The position numbers and the translations under genes were made by a program. Below are positions 35,651 to 46,207 of a stretch of 64,000 bases of DNA, piece after piece. This DNA is from Castanopsis chinensis. Lineage: Eukaryota; Streptophyta; Magnoliopsida; Fagales; Fagaceae. The notes below the pieces were generated by a model, which searched no databases, was not told where the DNA came from, and saw only the letters and a list, made by a program, of their open reading frames with translations. The stretch is taken from contig JAVQMG010000101.1 in NCBI GenBank assembly GCA_032878915.1, forward strand, positions 3,452,501 to 3,516,500, written 5' to 3'. Each line of letters starts with the position of its first letter. The first letter of the stretch is position 1.

Positions 35651-36573
35651 AATTACTTATTTTGCTCATGCTAAGTTTACAACTTTCAGAAAAAATCCAA
35701 AGTTTCTGCAAATAATGTTTATTTAGTCTACAAAAGAAAAGTTAAATTTATAAGTACAAAAGTTAAAGAAAAGCTTGTAAAAGCTCATTAAATACTAGAA
35801 CCTACTCCTAGGAATCAATTTAATAAAAGCTCTTAATCATATATGACAATGAACACCCATGTGGGGGTATATGTATATTACCTAAATCTATAACTTTTTA
35901 TTCATCTAGATAAATTTCAAATCATAACCAAATCTCATAGTACCTTTAACTCGAGATGAAAAGCTCAAATTACATCTATTATGCATCAATTTTAAACTTT
36001 TATGTTAAGTACATATATACCCAAATCCTTAAACTTCTACCTTAAAGTGCATTGACACTATTTAAAGTAATATTAAAGTGCTTCTGTTTAAACTAACTAG
36101 TGTCATCACGATCCTCATCAATACTAGTGTTAAATTCTTACGGTTTAATTCATATGGTTCCCATTTTGATTAAAATTCTGCAACAAAGTTTACACCTTCA
36201 CTTGTACACTACATATATCTAACACTGCTATCAATGTAGAAACCAAACCAAGAGAGTGAGGATCCAAAACTAGAATCATCCAAACAATAAGAACCATAGA
36301 AATCTAAAAGAATTACAGCAATTGATAAGTACATATATAAGAAACTTTCTTCACAACCATTACACAGTAAATATCAAATACCCAAACTAAACAAAAATGC
36401 ATATACCCATTACTGTATCAAACAAAAAAAATACCCAAAGGAACTAGAATCATTAAACAAAAAAATTAACATCAAGCATTAAGAATCATTAAACAAAAAT
36501 ACCCAAAGGAACTAGAATCATTAAATAAATATTAACAAAATAATTAACTCAAAAGGAAAAAAACAAATACCCA

Positions 36574-36910
36574 TTAGACGTTTGGGGGTGGAAGGCGAAG
36601 GGTCGCCGGTTGGGTGGAAGGCGAAGGGTTGCCGGAAGCGTCACCAATGGTGCAACGGACTAAAGCGTTGTCGGAAGCGTCGCAGATAGTGCGAAGGATT
36701 GAAGCGTCGCGAACGGTCGTCGAAGGACTGAAGCGTCGCGAACGGTCGTCGAAAGACTGAAGCGTCACGCATGGCCGGACCATAGTGTGCTGAAGCATTG
36801 CGAACGGTAGCTAGCTGAAGTGGATCGACGACCGTGAGGCGAAGTGGATCAGTGACAGTAAGGCGAGGATGGATTGGCGACGGTGAGGCGAAGTGGATCG
36901 ACGACATAAG
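36574..36910. other. GC-rich block near the CACTA 5' end
   Basis: A sharp GC-rich island in AT-rich surroundings, made of short imperfect repeats such as GAAGCGTCGCGAACGGTCGT and GGCGAAGTGGATCGACGAC. It starts about 560 bp inside the 5' terminus (37467). In maize En/Spm a GC-rich leader exon lies in this place and is a target of regulatory methylation; equivalence here is inferred from position and composition only. Open frames across it are composition artefacts. Confidence 0.6.
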
Positions 36911-36989
36911 GCTAGGTTTGGCACTTTTTTGTGAGAGAGTGAGAATCGGGTGAGTGAGGAAGTGAAACTAAACAAAAAGGGGCTAAATC

Positions 36990-37467
36990 TGATTTTTAGT
37001 GTAAAACTTATTATGACGACTTATATTTCGTCACTATTAGATACCTTTAGTGACCAAAATTAGCTTCGTCGCTGATAATGATACTGATTTTTATGATTTT
37101 GTTTTTAGTTATGACTTATTTTCGTCACTATTTGTGACATTCATCAACGAATGGGTTTTGTCACTAATAGTATTCTTATCAGCATCTTTAGTGACGAAAG
37201 TTTTCGTCGCAAAAAACTTAAACTTTTAGTGACAAAATAATTCGTCACTATAGATGAATTAGTTTTGGCGCCTACATTTTTGTTTGGCGCCTTTAGTTTA
37301 ACCCAACATATAGCGACGAAATCTATTTATTGTCGCTAAATGTTACTAATTTTTTTTTTTTTATAAATAGCAATAAAATATAAATTTCATCACTAAATGG
37401 TACTTTTTAGTGATGAAAAACTTTTCTTCACTAAAATTCGCCACTGAAAATATATTTTGATGTAGTG
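36990..37467. repeat. CACTA subterminal repeats, 5' side
   Basis: The same TTTAGTGACGAAA-type motifs as at the other end recur in both orientations from about 37010 to the terminus, including TTTAGTGACGAAAGTTTTCG near 37190 and GTGACAAAATAATTCGTCAC near 37221. The region is AT-rich outside the motifs. Confidence 0.8.
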
Positions 37468-37718
37468 TAATATGATTTTCATAATTCTTGATAGATACTC
37501 TATTTGTTGAGCAGTTGTCAAGCTTTGTGCTTAGATAGTTTTTTAAATCTCAATAGATACTAGCTGTTGAGATAGCTGTCGATCTTTAAAAACCAGCACT
37601 TCATCACTTGATTCTTAGACAGACTTGCATGACTTTAACACTTGAATTTGAAATCTTGTTCTTTGAAGTATTAAACGCATCCTAGATCTACCAAAATACA
37701 AGTAAAGTGCGTTTTGTT

Positions 37719-38337
37719 TAGGGGTGTCAATTCGGGATAGCGTGTTGGGTTCATGTCGTGTCGAGGTAGGGGTATTCGACTAAATGACTCAACCCTAACC
37801 CGACCCATTTAATAATTGCGTCATGATCCTTCAACTCTAATCTGACATGTTAATAAGGTGGGTTAACCTGACCCAACCCATTTGACACGCTTAATAAACA
37901 AGTCGTGTTCACGAATGTAATACAACCCATTTCAACCTGCATAATATTAAATATAACATCCATCTAGAAATAATTTTTTTACATCCCAAAAGCAATGTAT
38001 ACACTTCAATTCTTCAACCCACATTCAAAATATAATAGTCCAACAAAAATATAACATTCATCTAGAAATAAGTTTTTTACACTCCAAAAGAGGTGCATAC
38101 ACTTCAACCCAAATTCAAAATAACATAGTTTAACAAAAATAAAAAAAACATAGTTCAACAAAAATATAATATCCTTGGAACTCGCCAAATGCTAAGTATC
38201 AATATTGAAAGAATTGGAGCAAACAGTAGACCAATCTTGACTATGACTACGATTATCATCCATAGATTATTTGTTGATGTCCAAATTCATAACATTTTTC
38301 ACAAGCTCATCCAATTTCATTTGTGCAAGTTTTATGC

Positions 38338-38375
<38 letters not shown>

Positions 38376-39426
38376 TATTAGTAGTAACAAAATATGATCA
38401 CGCCTCAACAGTTTTACAAGAACTAAATAATAATAATGTAAGAGTAATAATAATTAATGAAACAAATAAGATTACTTTTCTCTCCATATAGTAGGAGTGT
38501 GCATGGGTCGGGTTGGGTCGGGTTGAGTTGAGGGAATTTTTTGACCCAACCCACCATGGTGGGTCAAAAAAAATTGACCCAACCCGACCCATCACATATG
38601 TCCAACCCAACCCAACCCACATGCGTCGAGTTAGATCGGGTTGAGCCCATGGGTTAGACTTTTTATTTATTTATTATTATTAAAATAAACCTATATTTTT
38701 TTTTATTAATTATATAATATATTTAAATATATATTAAAGAAAGTAATAGGATTTTATATTATATATGTTTGTAGGATTTTATTTTATATTATATAATATA
38801 TTTTATATTATATATTACTAGATTTTAACTTAAAAAAATATTTATTAAATATATAATATATTTTAAATATATATTAAAATATGGGTGGGTCGGGTCGGGT
38901 TTGGCAGGTTTGTAATTTTATGACCCAAACCCAACCCAACCCGCTACAAAAAAAAAATTATAACCTAACCCAACCCACCAAGCCCTAAAAACCGATCCAT
39001 TCTGGTGGGTTGGGTTAGGTTGGGTCGGGTTTGGCGAGTCGGTGGGTTTTCTGCACACCCCTACCATATAGATAATCTCTAGTGCAAACCAATACCTCAA
39101 CAGTGTTTGGCCTTAATGAACTCCTAATATATGTTGGATATAAAAGTAATTTGACAAATCTAAAACAAAATAAATATTTATTTGTTATACGAGTTAAACT
39201 GGTTGTGTTAGATGGGTCATTTTTGGGTTGATATAAATAAATTGGCGTGTCAAACGTGTCTATTGTGGGTTACGCGGATTGACCCGCTTATTACACGTTT
39301 CTTATCATGGCGCTTTCAGGTTGACCCGATTATAACCAAAACCCATTAAGGCCCAACCCTAACCCGAAAAAACTCATGTCGGGTTTGTATCATGTTCACG
39401 AGTTGGGTCAAACATTGACACCTATA
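37719..39426. mobile_element. hAT-like non-autonomous element, TAGGGGTGTCAA ends
   Basis: 1708 bp, beginning TAGGGGTGTCAATTCGGG and ending AACATTGACACCTATA. Flanking 8-mers are GTTTTGTT (37711-37718) and GTTTTGTC (39427-39434), a 7/8 match. LTR-like copy 2 shows the empty site GCATTTTGTCAAATG near 41330. Interior has GGGTTAACCTGACCC-type words and an (AT)n at 38340-38371. No transposase ORF. It is itself invaded by the element at 38492-39063. Confidence 0.85.
38492..39063. mobile_element. hAT-like element nested in the previous one
   Basis: 572 bp, beginning TAGGAGTGTGCATGGGTCGG and ending TGCACACCCCTA, a near-perfect terminal inverted repeat. The 8-bp duplication CCATATAG is exact on both sides (38484-38491 and 39064-39071). 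Interior is dominated by GGGTCGGGTTGGGT words flanking an AT-rich core. Non-coding. Confidence 0.9.
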
Positions 39427-39489
39427 GTTTTGTCAAATGATTAGCCAATACATAATAACATATGTTCCTAACATGTGATAGATCAAAAA

Positions 39490-41390
39490 TGTATTAACCC
39501 CTTGTGATGGATTAATTGATTAATTAGCCAAGTTTATTAATTAATCAAATTAACATGCAAATGCGTGGTAGCACGAACAAATCACCAATAAACTAAAGTA
39601 CAACAGAAAATAAATTGACATGGTGATTTGTTTACAAAATGGAGAAAACCTCCAAGACAAAAATCCTACTAGGTGATTTTAAGGTCACCACTTTTGAGAA
39701 TTCACTATTATCACAACAAGCGGTTACAAGTAAAGGAATCCCAGTACCTTCTACCAACCTACAGTTGAACCCTTACCCCAATACCTAATTAGACTTGTTC
39801 TATAGTGACAATCTCTCATTTTCAATGCACGGCTCCCAGTATGTGACTAACCAGATGCGCAGATCCCAGTTCGCGACTTCAATCACCAACTTGAAAAAGA
39901 TGTTGGCTGCAAAGTTCTTCAATTTATTCTCACAATGAAGAACAAGAAGATGCTTGGTTACAAAATTCTACGGTGCAAAGACATAGCAGCTTCTTCACAA
40001 AAAGATGAACTAGGACAAATTTTGTCTCTATTCACAAATTGCTTGAACAAACTTTGCTCAATGTTTGTGCAACTTGTGTCTACTTTCACGGCCCTTAAAA
40101 TAATCATTTTATATGTTTAGAGTTGTGAGAAAAGCAAGGTTTTCAGACCCGGATTGTTCAATGAACCGAAAAAGAGAGGTTCAAGGTTTTAAGGTCGAAC
40201 CGAGGTTAAACTGTGATGATGCCATAATTAATTTAATAATTATTTAATAAATAAATAAATATATTAAATTAAAAATAATAGAAAATTTGACTAAAATAAG
40301 AAAATATTTAGGTACCAAAAACGTAATTTTATATAAATAATTTTTTTTATAGTTTTTTTTATGAAGCCTACGTCTAAGCCCATGCCTTAGGCACAAATTA
40401 AACCAAGTCCATGCCTTGATGCTCAAGCCCATTAGGACGGTTAACCGTTCAAAGAAATTTCAAAGTGAAAAACAAAAAGATAAAGGACTTAAAAAGAAGA
40501 AGCTAGACGTCTACAAATTAAATAATAGCCTAAAAACAAAACAAAGCCCAAGAATAAAGTGGTTGGTCAGTGAGTACTGAGTAGATGATAGCCAAGCATT
40601 TCTTCATCATCTCCATCGTCTGCAAAGCAACTCTAGACTCTAGAGTCCTCAGGCCAGACGTAGAAACTAAAACGGCAAAAGGCAAAAAACGTAGAAAATT
40701 AGAGAGAAAGCACGAGTGAGACTGAAAAGAAGAAGAGAGGCGATGCGATCTAAAGGTCTAACAGCATCTCATGGTAGTTTGAAGCATCAACAACGGTGGT
40801 AAGTACCAAAAAAAAATCCAGATCTGAACCGCAAAAATCATTAGTGGTTCTCAAACCCGGGAGGTTCGACTGCGATTTGGACAGTTGACTATTTTTCTGG
40901 TATAGGCCGGTTCTTGAGAGTTAAAAACCCATATTGATGAACAGTTTTCAGTTAATATGGTTGGACCGTACGGTCCGGTCCGGTCCGAATTCCACAACCT
41001 TGGAGAAAAGAAGTCTCAAAGACACATCTACGGATTAGAATCAAAATAGATTTGAAATTCTGTTTTCTTTAAACCTCGACAGCTAGAAGTGTCGAGATGC
41101 TATACAGCTAGAAGTGTCGAGATGCTATCGAGCAACTGTCGAGCCTCGGGGTTGAAATAGCTTCTTAAAGCTCAATATATACAGCTGTCGAGACAGGTGT
41201 CGAGCTTTAATGACAGGCACTTCTTAGCTTGAATCTTGGATAGTCTTGCATGGCTGTAACACTTGATCTTGAAACAAGGTTTTTTGAAATATTAAAACAT
41301 CCTAGATCTACCTAAATACAAGTGAAGTGCATTTTGTCAAATGATTAGCCAATTATATAAAAGAATAACATATGTTCATAATAAGTGAGC
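39490..41390. repeat. LTR-like repeat copy 2, split by one hAT-like insertion
   Basis: Own sequence is 39490-40134 and 41003 to about 41390. It is collinear with copy 1 and preserves the uninterrupted versions of sites where copy 1 was invaded, giving molecular empty sites for two hAT-like elements. It contains a local duplication of CAGCTAGAAGTGTCGAGATG near 41080-41125. No coding domain adjoins it. Confidence 0.75.
40135..41002. mobile_element. hAT-like non-autonomous element, CAAGGTT ends
   Basis: 868 bp, beginning CAAGGTTTTCAGACCCGG and ending CCGAATTCCACAACCTTG, so CAAGGTT-type terminal repeats. The 8-bp duplication GAGAAAAG is exact at 40127-40134 and 41003-41010. Interior contains GGTCCGGTCCGGTCC near its right end. 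Non-coding. Confidence 0.9.
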
Positions 41391-41819
41391 CACATATGTC
41401 TTAACAACATGAATCACATATATCCTAATAGTGTTCTCATTAATGATTTCTATTGTGTGTTTAAATTTGTTTTTTAGCTTATTTGTTTATTTATATTTTT
41501 CTAAAAGCTCACTTTTTTAAGTTACCATTGTACTTATCAACATTAAGAAAATAGTCAAATAAATTAACTAAGTTTAATCCAAATGCACGTTTAAGATTCC
41601 CATGACACAGAGAGATGAAGCACCTTGTAATTTGGTGTAAAATAACAATTATTTATACGGTGAAAACACAAAGTACGTAGGATCATATATAAGAAAATTA
41701 CTTGAAGTATACTGATCGTTTTTGTAAAGTTGAATTTATTCAATTATGTGTTGGCTTTATTCTATGTCAAATTTGCTTGTAATTCAACATTTAGAAACCA
41801 TGTATTTAGGTGGGAATAA

Positions 41820-43600
41820 TAAAAGGGTTGTGTGTGAGAGTGTGAAAATTTGATCAAGAGTATACAACAAGAAGTAACTCACGACTGGAACTCGCAAGTA
41901 GCACACGTGTGAAGCATGCAGAAAGTTGAAGGGTTAAGATAGCTGGATCACAACTAGACAAAAAGTACAGTCTAGTAACTGGTGACTGGAACTTGCGACT
42001 CAACAAAGTGAGTTGCCAATGCATCCTATTTTGCTAAAAACTAACTTTTCACATTCCATCTTATATCTTACTATAAATACCCTTATACCTATGAAATATA
42101 GAGAACTTCCAGAGAGAATTTTGAGAGAGAAGCCCTGGAGAAAAACAAGATTGATTCATTTACAATCTTATACACTTGATTCTCCAAATTCCTCTACTTT
42201 CACTCTCTTCATTATCATACCTATGAGAGGATTATAAACCAAATCCTTACGTCACCAAATTTAGAGTAGTGAGAAGATTCTTGGTGCTTAGGAAGCAGTC
42301 CAAGAGTCAACCAATTCATATTGGTTGATGCAATGGGCTAATTGGAGGATCCGGTAAGCTAGTAAAGACATGGTTCATCGTAACCTTATTGGAGCAAGAA
42401 GCTTGGAGTGCTTAGGTGCATCGGGTAGATTAGGCTTGGAGGTAGAGGCGGAGCTAGGAATTTTTGTTTGGGAAGGCCAAGTTGTGACGCTAATATGTTT
42501 ATCAAGACAATTTTCACACACACATATATATCCACACACGTGTGCTATTTTATTATATATACACACATATGTATACACACACTTTTTTATTTGATAAGTT
42601 ATATATATACACACAAAAAAAAAACTTATTATTTTCAATCAAAATTATTTTTGACGACAATCTTTCTTAAAATAAAATTTATTTTTTCCATTTTCATAGT
42701 CAAATTCTTAAAAAGTTTCATTTTAAATATAAATTATCAAATTTTATGCTAAATTAAGTAAAAAACCTTTCAATTGAACTAATAAAATTTTCAAAAATAT
42801 GAATGATCCAAAACTTAGAAGAATAAGTTAGGCTTCAAAAATATTTAAAGCTACCGTGCTTTAATTCATTTTATGGCAACTAAAGACACATTTCATGTGT
42901 AGTTTTAGTGATAAATTTTTTTTAATAAGTCAATGACTTGTTAATTGTCACATAACAGGCTGAACAAGATAGATTCAAACATGTTTGATACTAAATTTTA
43001 TAACATTTAACAGATATAAAAGCACATTTTACAATAAAAAATAGAATTACGAAAAATAAAGTTATATCTCTATAACTATTAGACCAATTATTTTTTTTTA
43101 AGAACATTATTAGACTAATTCAAATATTTGGGGGGGGGGGCCAACTCTTATTTTTGTAGACTAAATTTTGAATATTTTAAAAATTTTCAAAATTTTGGGA
43201 TTGGGGGGGGGGGGGCATAGGGCATGGCCCCCCCACCCTTATACATGCCTCTGCCCCTGCTTGGAGGGTTTATTACTATTCATGTATTTCAACTGATTTT
43301 CTAATGAATTATTTACCACTTGGAAGGCGAAAGAGAGGTTTTTCATCAAGTTTTTTGATAACACGTGCCGGTGTTATCTTATATTTGCATCTCTCTTTCT
43401 TTTACTCTTAACTTTTAGTTTTTGCTGGTTGTGATTAATTAATAGCTTAGAGTAGTTTGATAATTTGGGTATTGTTTATATTTCATATTCCGCATATATA
43501 TTGCTTGAATATAAACTTGCTTTAAAAAATTTATTTTGGAGGTTCTAAGTACTCACAAGTGTTTTAGAGTTTTCATTTTCTTTCTATCAGACATTCAAAT
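41820..43600. repeat. Diverged LTR-like relic, copy 2 (interrupted)
   Basis: Own sequence is about 41820-42442 and 43260-43600. It resembles 24340-25270 in order of words (GAGAGTGTGAAAATTTG, CTCACGACTGG, GATCCGGTAAGCTAGTAAAG, AGGCTTGGAGG, GGTGTTATCTTAT). A hAT-like element splits it. No coding domain is attached; probable solo LTR, ends uncertain. Confidence 0.45.
42443..43259. mobile_element. hAT-like non-autonomous element, (T/C)AGRGGCRGAG ends
   Basis: 817 bp, beginning TAGAGGCGGAGCTAGG; the other end read in reverse begins CAGGGGCAGAGGCATG. The 8-bp duplication CTTGGAGG is exact (42435-42442 and 43260-43267). It contains microsatellite-like CACACATATATA words and two long G-runs at about 43130-43140 and 43203-43215. 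Non-coding. Confidence 0.88.
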
Positions 43601-43619
43601 GAGAATATACCGTTCATAA

Positions 43620-45127
43620 TTCCATGAACTATTATACAAGACAGCCTCCAGGGACTATCGAAAGATAACATAACATAACTTCTGGTGACAAATGGACAAT
43701 TACAGCTATAATCCTTCAAACATTAGAGACAAAAAGAATCCAAGATGCATATAAAATTGAGTCAAAGCTCCCCATCTATAGAAACCTATATATGATTCTT
43801 AAGGCAAAGTTGGGTTGGATTCGCGGGACCTCGTTCGTGCAGCTATAAACCATGTTAAACTGTTGAACAACTCATTTCTAATGTCTGCTAGTATGAAACA
43901 AGGCAGCTATCTCCAGTGATGAATTTCCCATGAGACACGCTGCACTTCTCTTTTCTTTTGCGTCTATCGGGAACTTAGGGCATTGTAAGTGGACACACTG
44001 CTAAACAGTAAACATTTTGATTTGAATATATATAAATACACTGACAAGGAAGAAGAATCTCATAAATTAAATTAATTTTTTGTTCATGGTGCTTGCCTCG
44101 TGAATGCTTTGTTTTATTAATGTTAAAATGCATATAGTATTACTGATAAAGCTCGTGAATTTAAGTTGTAGATAGAGAATGACGACAGGTTTTCGATCTA
44201 GCTCTCCTTGCTCTGTGATACATGTGTTTATTGCTAATAATAGCAGAACTTTTTGCCATTTGCAAATTGCAAATGAAGAAAAAGTGTTCACAAATCTTTT
44301 ACTTAAGAATTTGTATTAAGTTGCATGCACTTTGCAACTTGCAAGCCATTTGTATTGGAAAAATTCCCTGCCATGCTCATGTCATGGAAGCCAGGCTGCG
44401 AGAAGTAATGCGCGCGCAACTCGAAATCATAATTCAGAACCTCGCTGCACGAAAAATAATTGGACCTGCAATAAATGCTAAAACTAAAATAGACTCACTT
44501 ACCCATGAAAGTATCCAATGAAGTTGGAGTGCCCTCATCTTGTATCATGATATCATCACATTAATTCCTTCTATGGTGCTCTCCCAGGATAATGTTTTTT
44601 TTTTTTTTTTTCCCTGGACAAATGAGAGTGTTCAGCTTTTTGAGTTTATGATTATTTTATTGAGTGTATGCAGTTTTCTCGTCCTACATCTATCAAATTA
44701 TTACAGGAAGGATTCTATGGGGGTGGCTTCAAGATGCTTGCAAAAGGTTTTGAAGTCAACCTACCCAGAATAAAGATTAAAAAGAAGGGTCTCAGTGGCA
44801 TTTGTTAATTCACTATTTTATGAAAAGTTTTTTAAATAAATTTTATGAGAAATATAAAATGTTGTAAAAATTAATTACTTTTTTCTTTTTTCATAAAAAC
44901 TTTTAAAAATATTTCCTAAACCAATGTTTTTAGGACATTTCCATTAACTTTTTCCTTAAAAAAAGGATTAAGAGATAGTAAGCTTGTTGCGATTCTTTGT
45001 TTTTTCTAAATAGATTAAGACATTAATAAATTTTTAGTGTAAAAAAGTTCAAACAGAAAATATATTATTTGACGTCAAAATATTTTACCCATTCTTCAAA
45101 TTCACTTATTACAACCCAATTTATTAA
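43620..45127. other. Intergenic, no supported gene
   Basis: AT-rich. Two plus-strand ORFs (44222-44521 and 44540-44773) have no recognisable motif and biased low-complexity composition, so they are not called. A possible degenerate member of the MITE family lies at about 44795-44955, with a TTTTATGAAAAG...CTTTTTTCATAAAAAC core. Confidence 0.5.
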
Positions 45128-45350
45128 TTAAACACGTGACTTGTACAGTGCTTCCATTAAATTAGCACTAGGCTGTCTTTTATCTTTCGGCTTTCTTGAT
45201 CCTTTAATGCCAGCTTCAGTAAAACTACAAATTAGCTCTCGTCCCATACTTACTGGCAATGATGGTAACAAATGTCGATCCACAAGTGGCCCCAATATTT
45301 GATCCATTATCTCTCCATGCCAGCACGCCTCGCTCAATTGCCAATTGGCT
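45128..45350 (-). pseudogene. Unrecognised coding-like segment (possible last-exon relic)
   Basis: About 70-75 residues open on the minus strand with ordinary protein composition. It contains SEACWHGEIMDQILGPLVDR and LLPSLPVSMGRELICSFTEA, ending in a basic tail before a TAA. A stop lies four to six codons upstream of the first conserved-looking residue and no Met fits, so it looks like a final exon or captured gene fragment rather than a whole gene. I do not recognise the family. It could still be chance. Confidence 0.35.
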
Positions 45351-45442
45351 TTATATCAGTAGACCCAATACAGGAAAGTAAGAATTTGTCCTCAGTGCTA
45401 TGAATTGTCACAAATAGAAAGGAAAATTACGTGGAAATTTTG

Positions 45443-46202
45443 TGTAGGGACACAATTCGAGTTTGGATCTAGATGCGTGATGAGAATAGATCCAAATGAT
45501 CTTAAATAATAAAATTTATAGAGGGTGGGTTTGAAATCTAGATTTCTTAGGATGATGGAAAGTAAAGACGTTAGGCTAAGTCTACGATTACATGCAAAGA
45601 GATTTTAGTGTAACACAAGCTCTCTTCAGATGTGAGCCGAGAACCTTTTGTATTCATTTCTCTTGCTCTTTTCAGAAAAGTTTTACAAAGTGATCCCCTT
45701 ACAATGTTCATTCTCTCCCTATTTATATTCCTCCTCTTTGTGTTCTCATTCATGAAGTCATCAATGTAGATACCTTTCTCATCCACCATGCTGTTGAAAT
45801 CTTCCCCCAATGGCCATAAAGCTGATCACTGTCATCTCAGATATCACTTCTTCATCAATGTGGCCAGAGGGGTAGGTGTGAAGTCTTTAATGCGGTGACA
45901 GCAGCTTTCTGCAAGGACTTCCCACTTGTTCTCCCCTTTGGCATTCCACTGGGGCGTAGTCTTGCCTGCTGAGCTTTACGGGTTCCTCCCTAGGCATCGT
46001 GGTGTGCTCAATGACCCTTGTTTCAGTTGGTCCAAGGAGGCCTCCCTCCTCAGACCATTCTCAATGGCCTATAACCCAACGGTGGGCTCATGAGCCTTCG
46101 AGTTCGGTGCCCTCGTCATCGCCCCTCAATCCTTGGACAAGTTGATGCTCTCAGATCAGGCCCAAGGCCTCAAATATGTGCTTTGATACTTATGTCCCCA
46201 CA
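45443..46202 (-). repeat. Solo LTR related to the Tat element LTR
   Basis: 760 bp, beginning TGTAGGGACACAATTCG and ending TTATGTCCCCACA. The 5-bp duplication TTTTG is exact on both sides (45438-45442 and 46203-46207). It aligns with the 742-bp LTR in order: TGTARGGACACAA, TTTRTAGAGGRTGGGTTT, GGCCAGANGGGTAGGTG, TCTTTAATGCGGTG. No internal sequence remains, so it formed by LTR-LTR recombination and is a different, older subfamily. A minus-strand ORF at 45571-45810 lies inside it and is not a gene. Confidence 0.9.
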
Positions 46203-46207
46203 TTTTG

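Larger units (their letters stand above)
26949..37467 (-). mobile_element. CACTA (En/Spm-type) DNA transposon, ~10.5 kb, degraded
   Basis: Begins CACTACAACAAAATGTATTT and its other end, read on the opposite strand, begins CACTACATCAAAATATATTT: a terminal inverted repeat starting with CACTA. The flanking triplets are AAA and TAA, an imperfect 3-bp duplication. Many copies of TTTAGTGACGAAA and its complement crowd both subterminal regions. Both expected genes are on the minus strand: a TNP2-type transposase (about 34031-30493) and a second protein with Transposase_24-like and coiled-coil parts (about 30005-27930). It sits inside LTR-like repeat copy 1. In-frame stops and frame changes make it non-autonomous now. 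Confidence 0.93.
25689..39485. repeat. LTR-like repeat copy 1, split by CACTA and hAT-like insertions
   Basis: Its own sequence is 25689-26013, 26584-26948, 37468-37718 and 39435-39485. It matches 39490-41390 piece by piece, starting TGTACTGATCCCTTGTGAT (copy 2: TGTATTAACCCCTTGTGAT). Segments shared by both include AGGAATCCCAGTACCTT and ACAGTTGAACCCTTACC, a tract rich in CGACAG/TGTCGAG words, and CATCCTAGATCTACC. AAAAT precedes copy 1 and recurs between the copies at 39486-39490. It looks like an LTR (TG...CA) with copy 2 head to tail. The family was not identified. Confidence 0.7.

Noticed and set aside
36574..36907. Minus-strand ORFs in the GC-rich CACTA block
   Set aside because: They follow from GC-rich short repeats with few stop codons; no domain, and the frames overlap arbitrarily.
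44222..44773. Two plus-strand ORFs of 77-99 codons
   Set aside because: Low-complexity, no motif, and no relation to neighbours.
45571..45810. 79-codon minus-strand ORF
   Set aside because: It lies within the solo LTR and has no counterpart motif in any protein I recognise.
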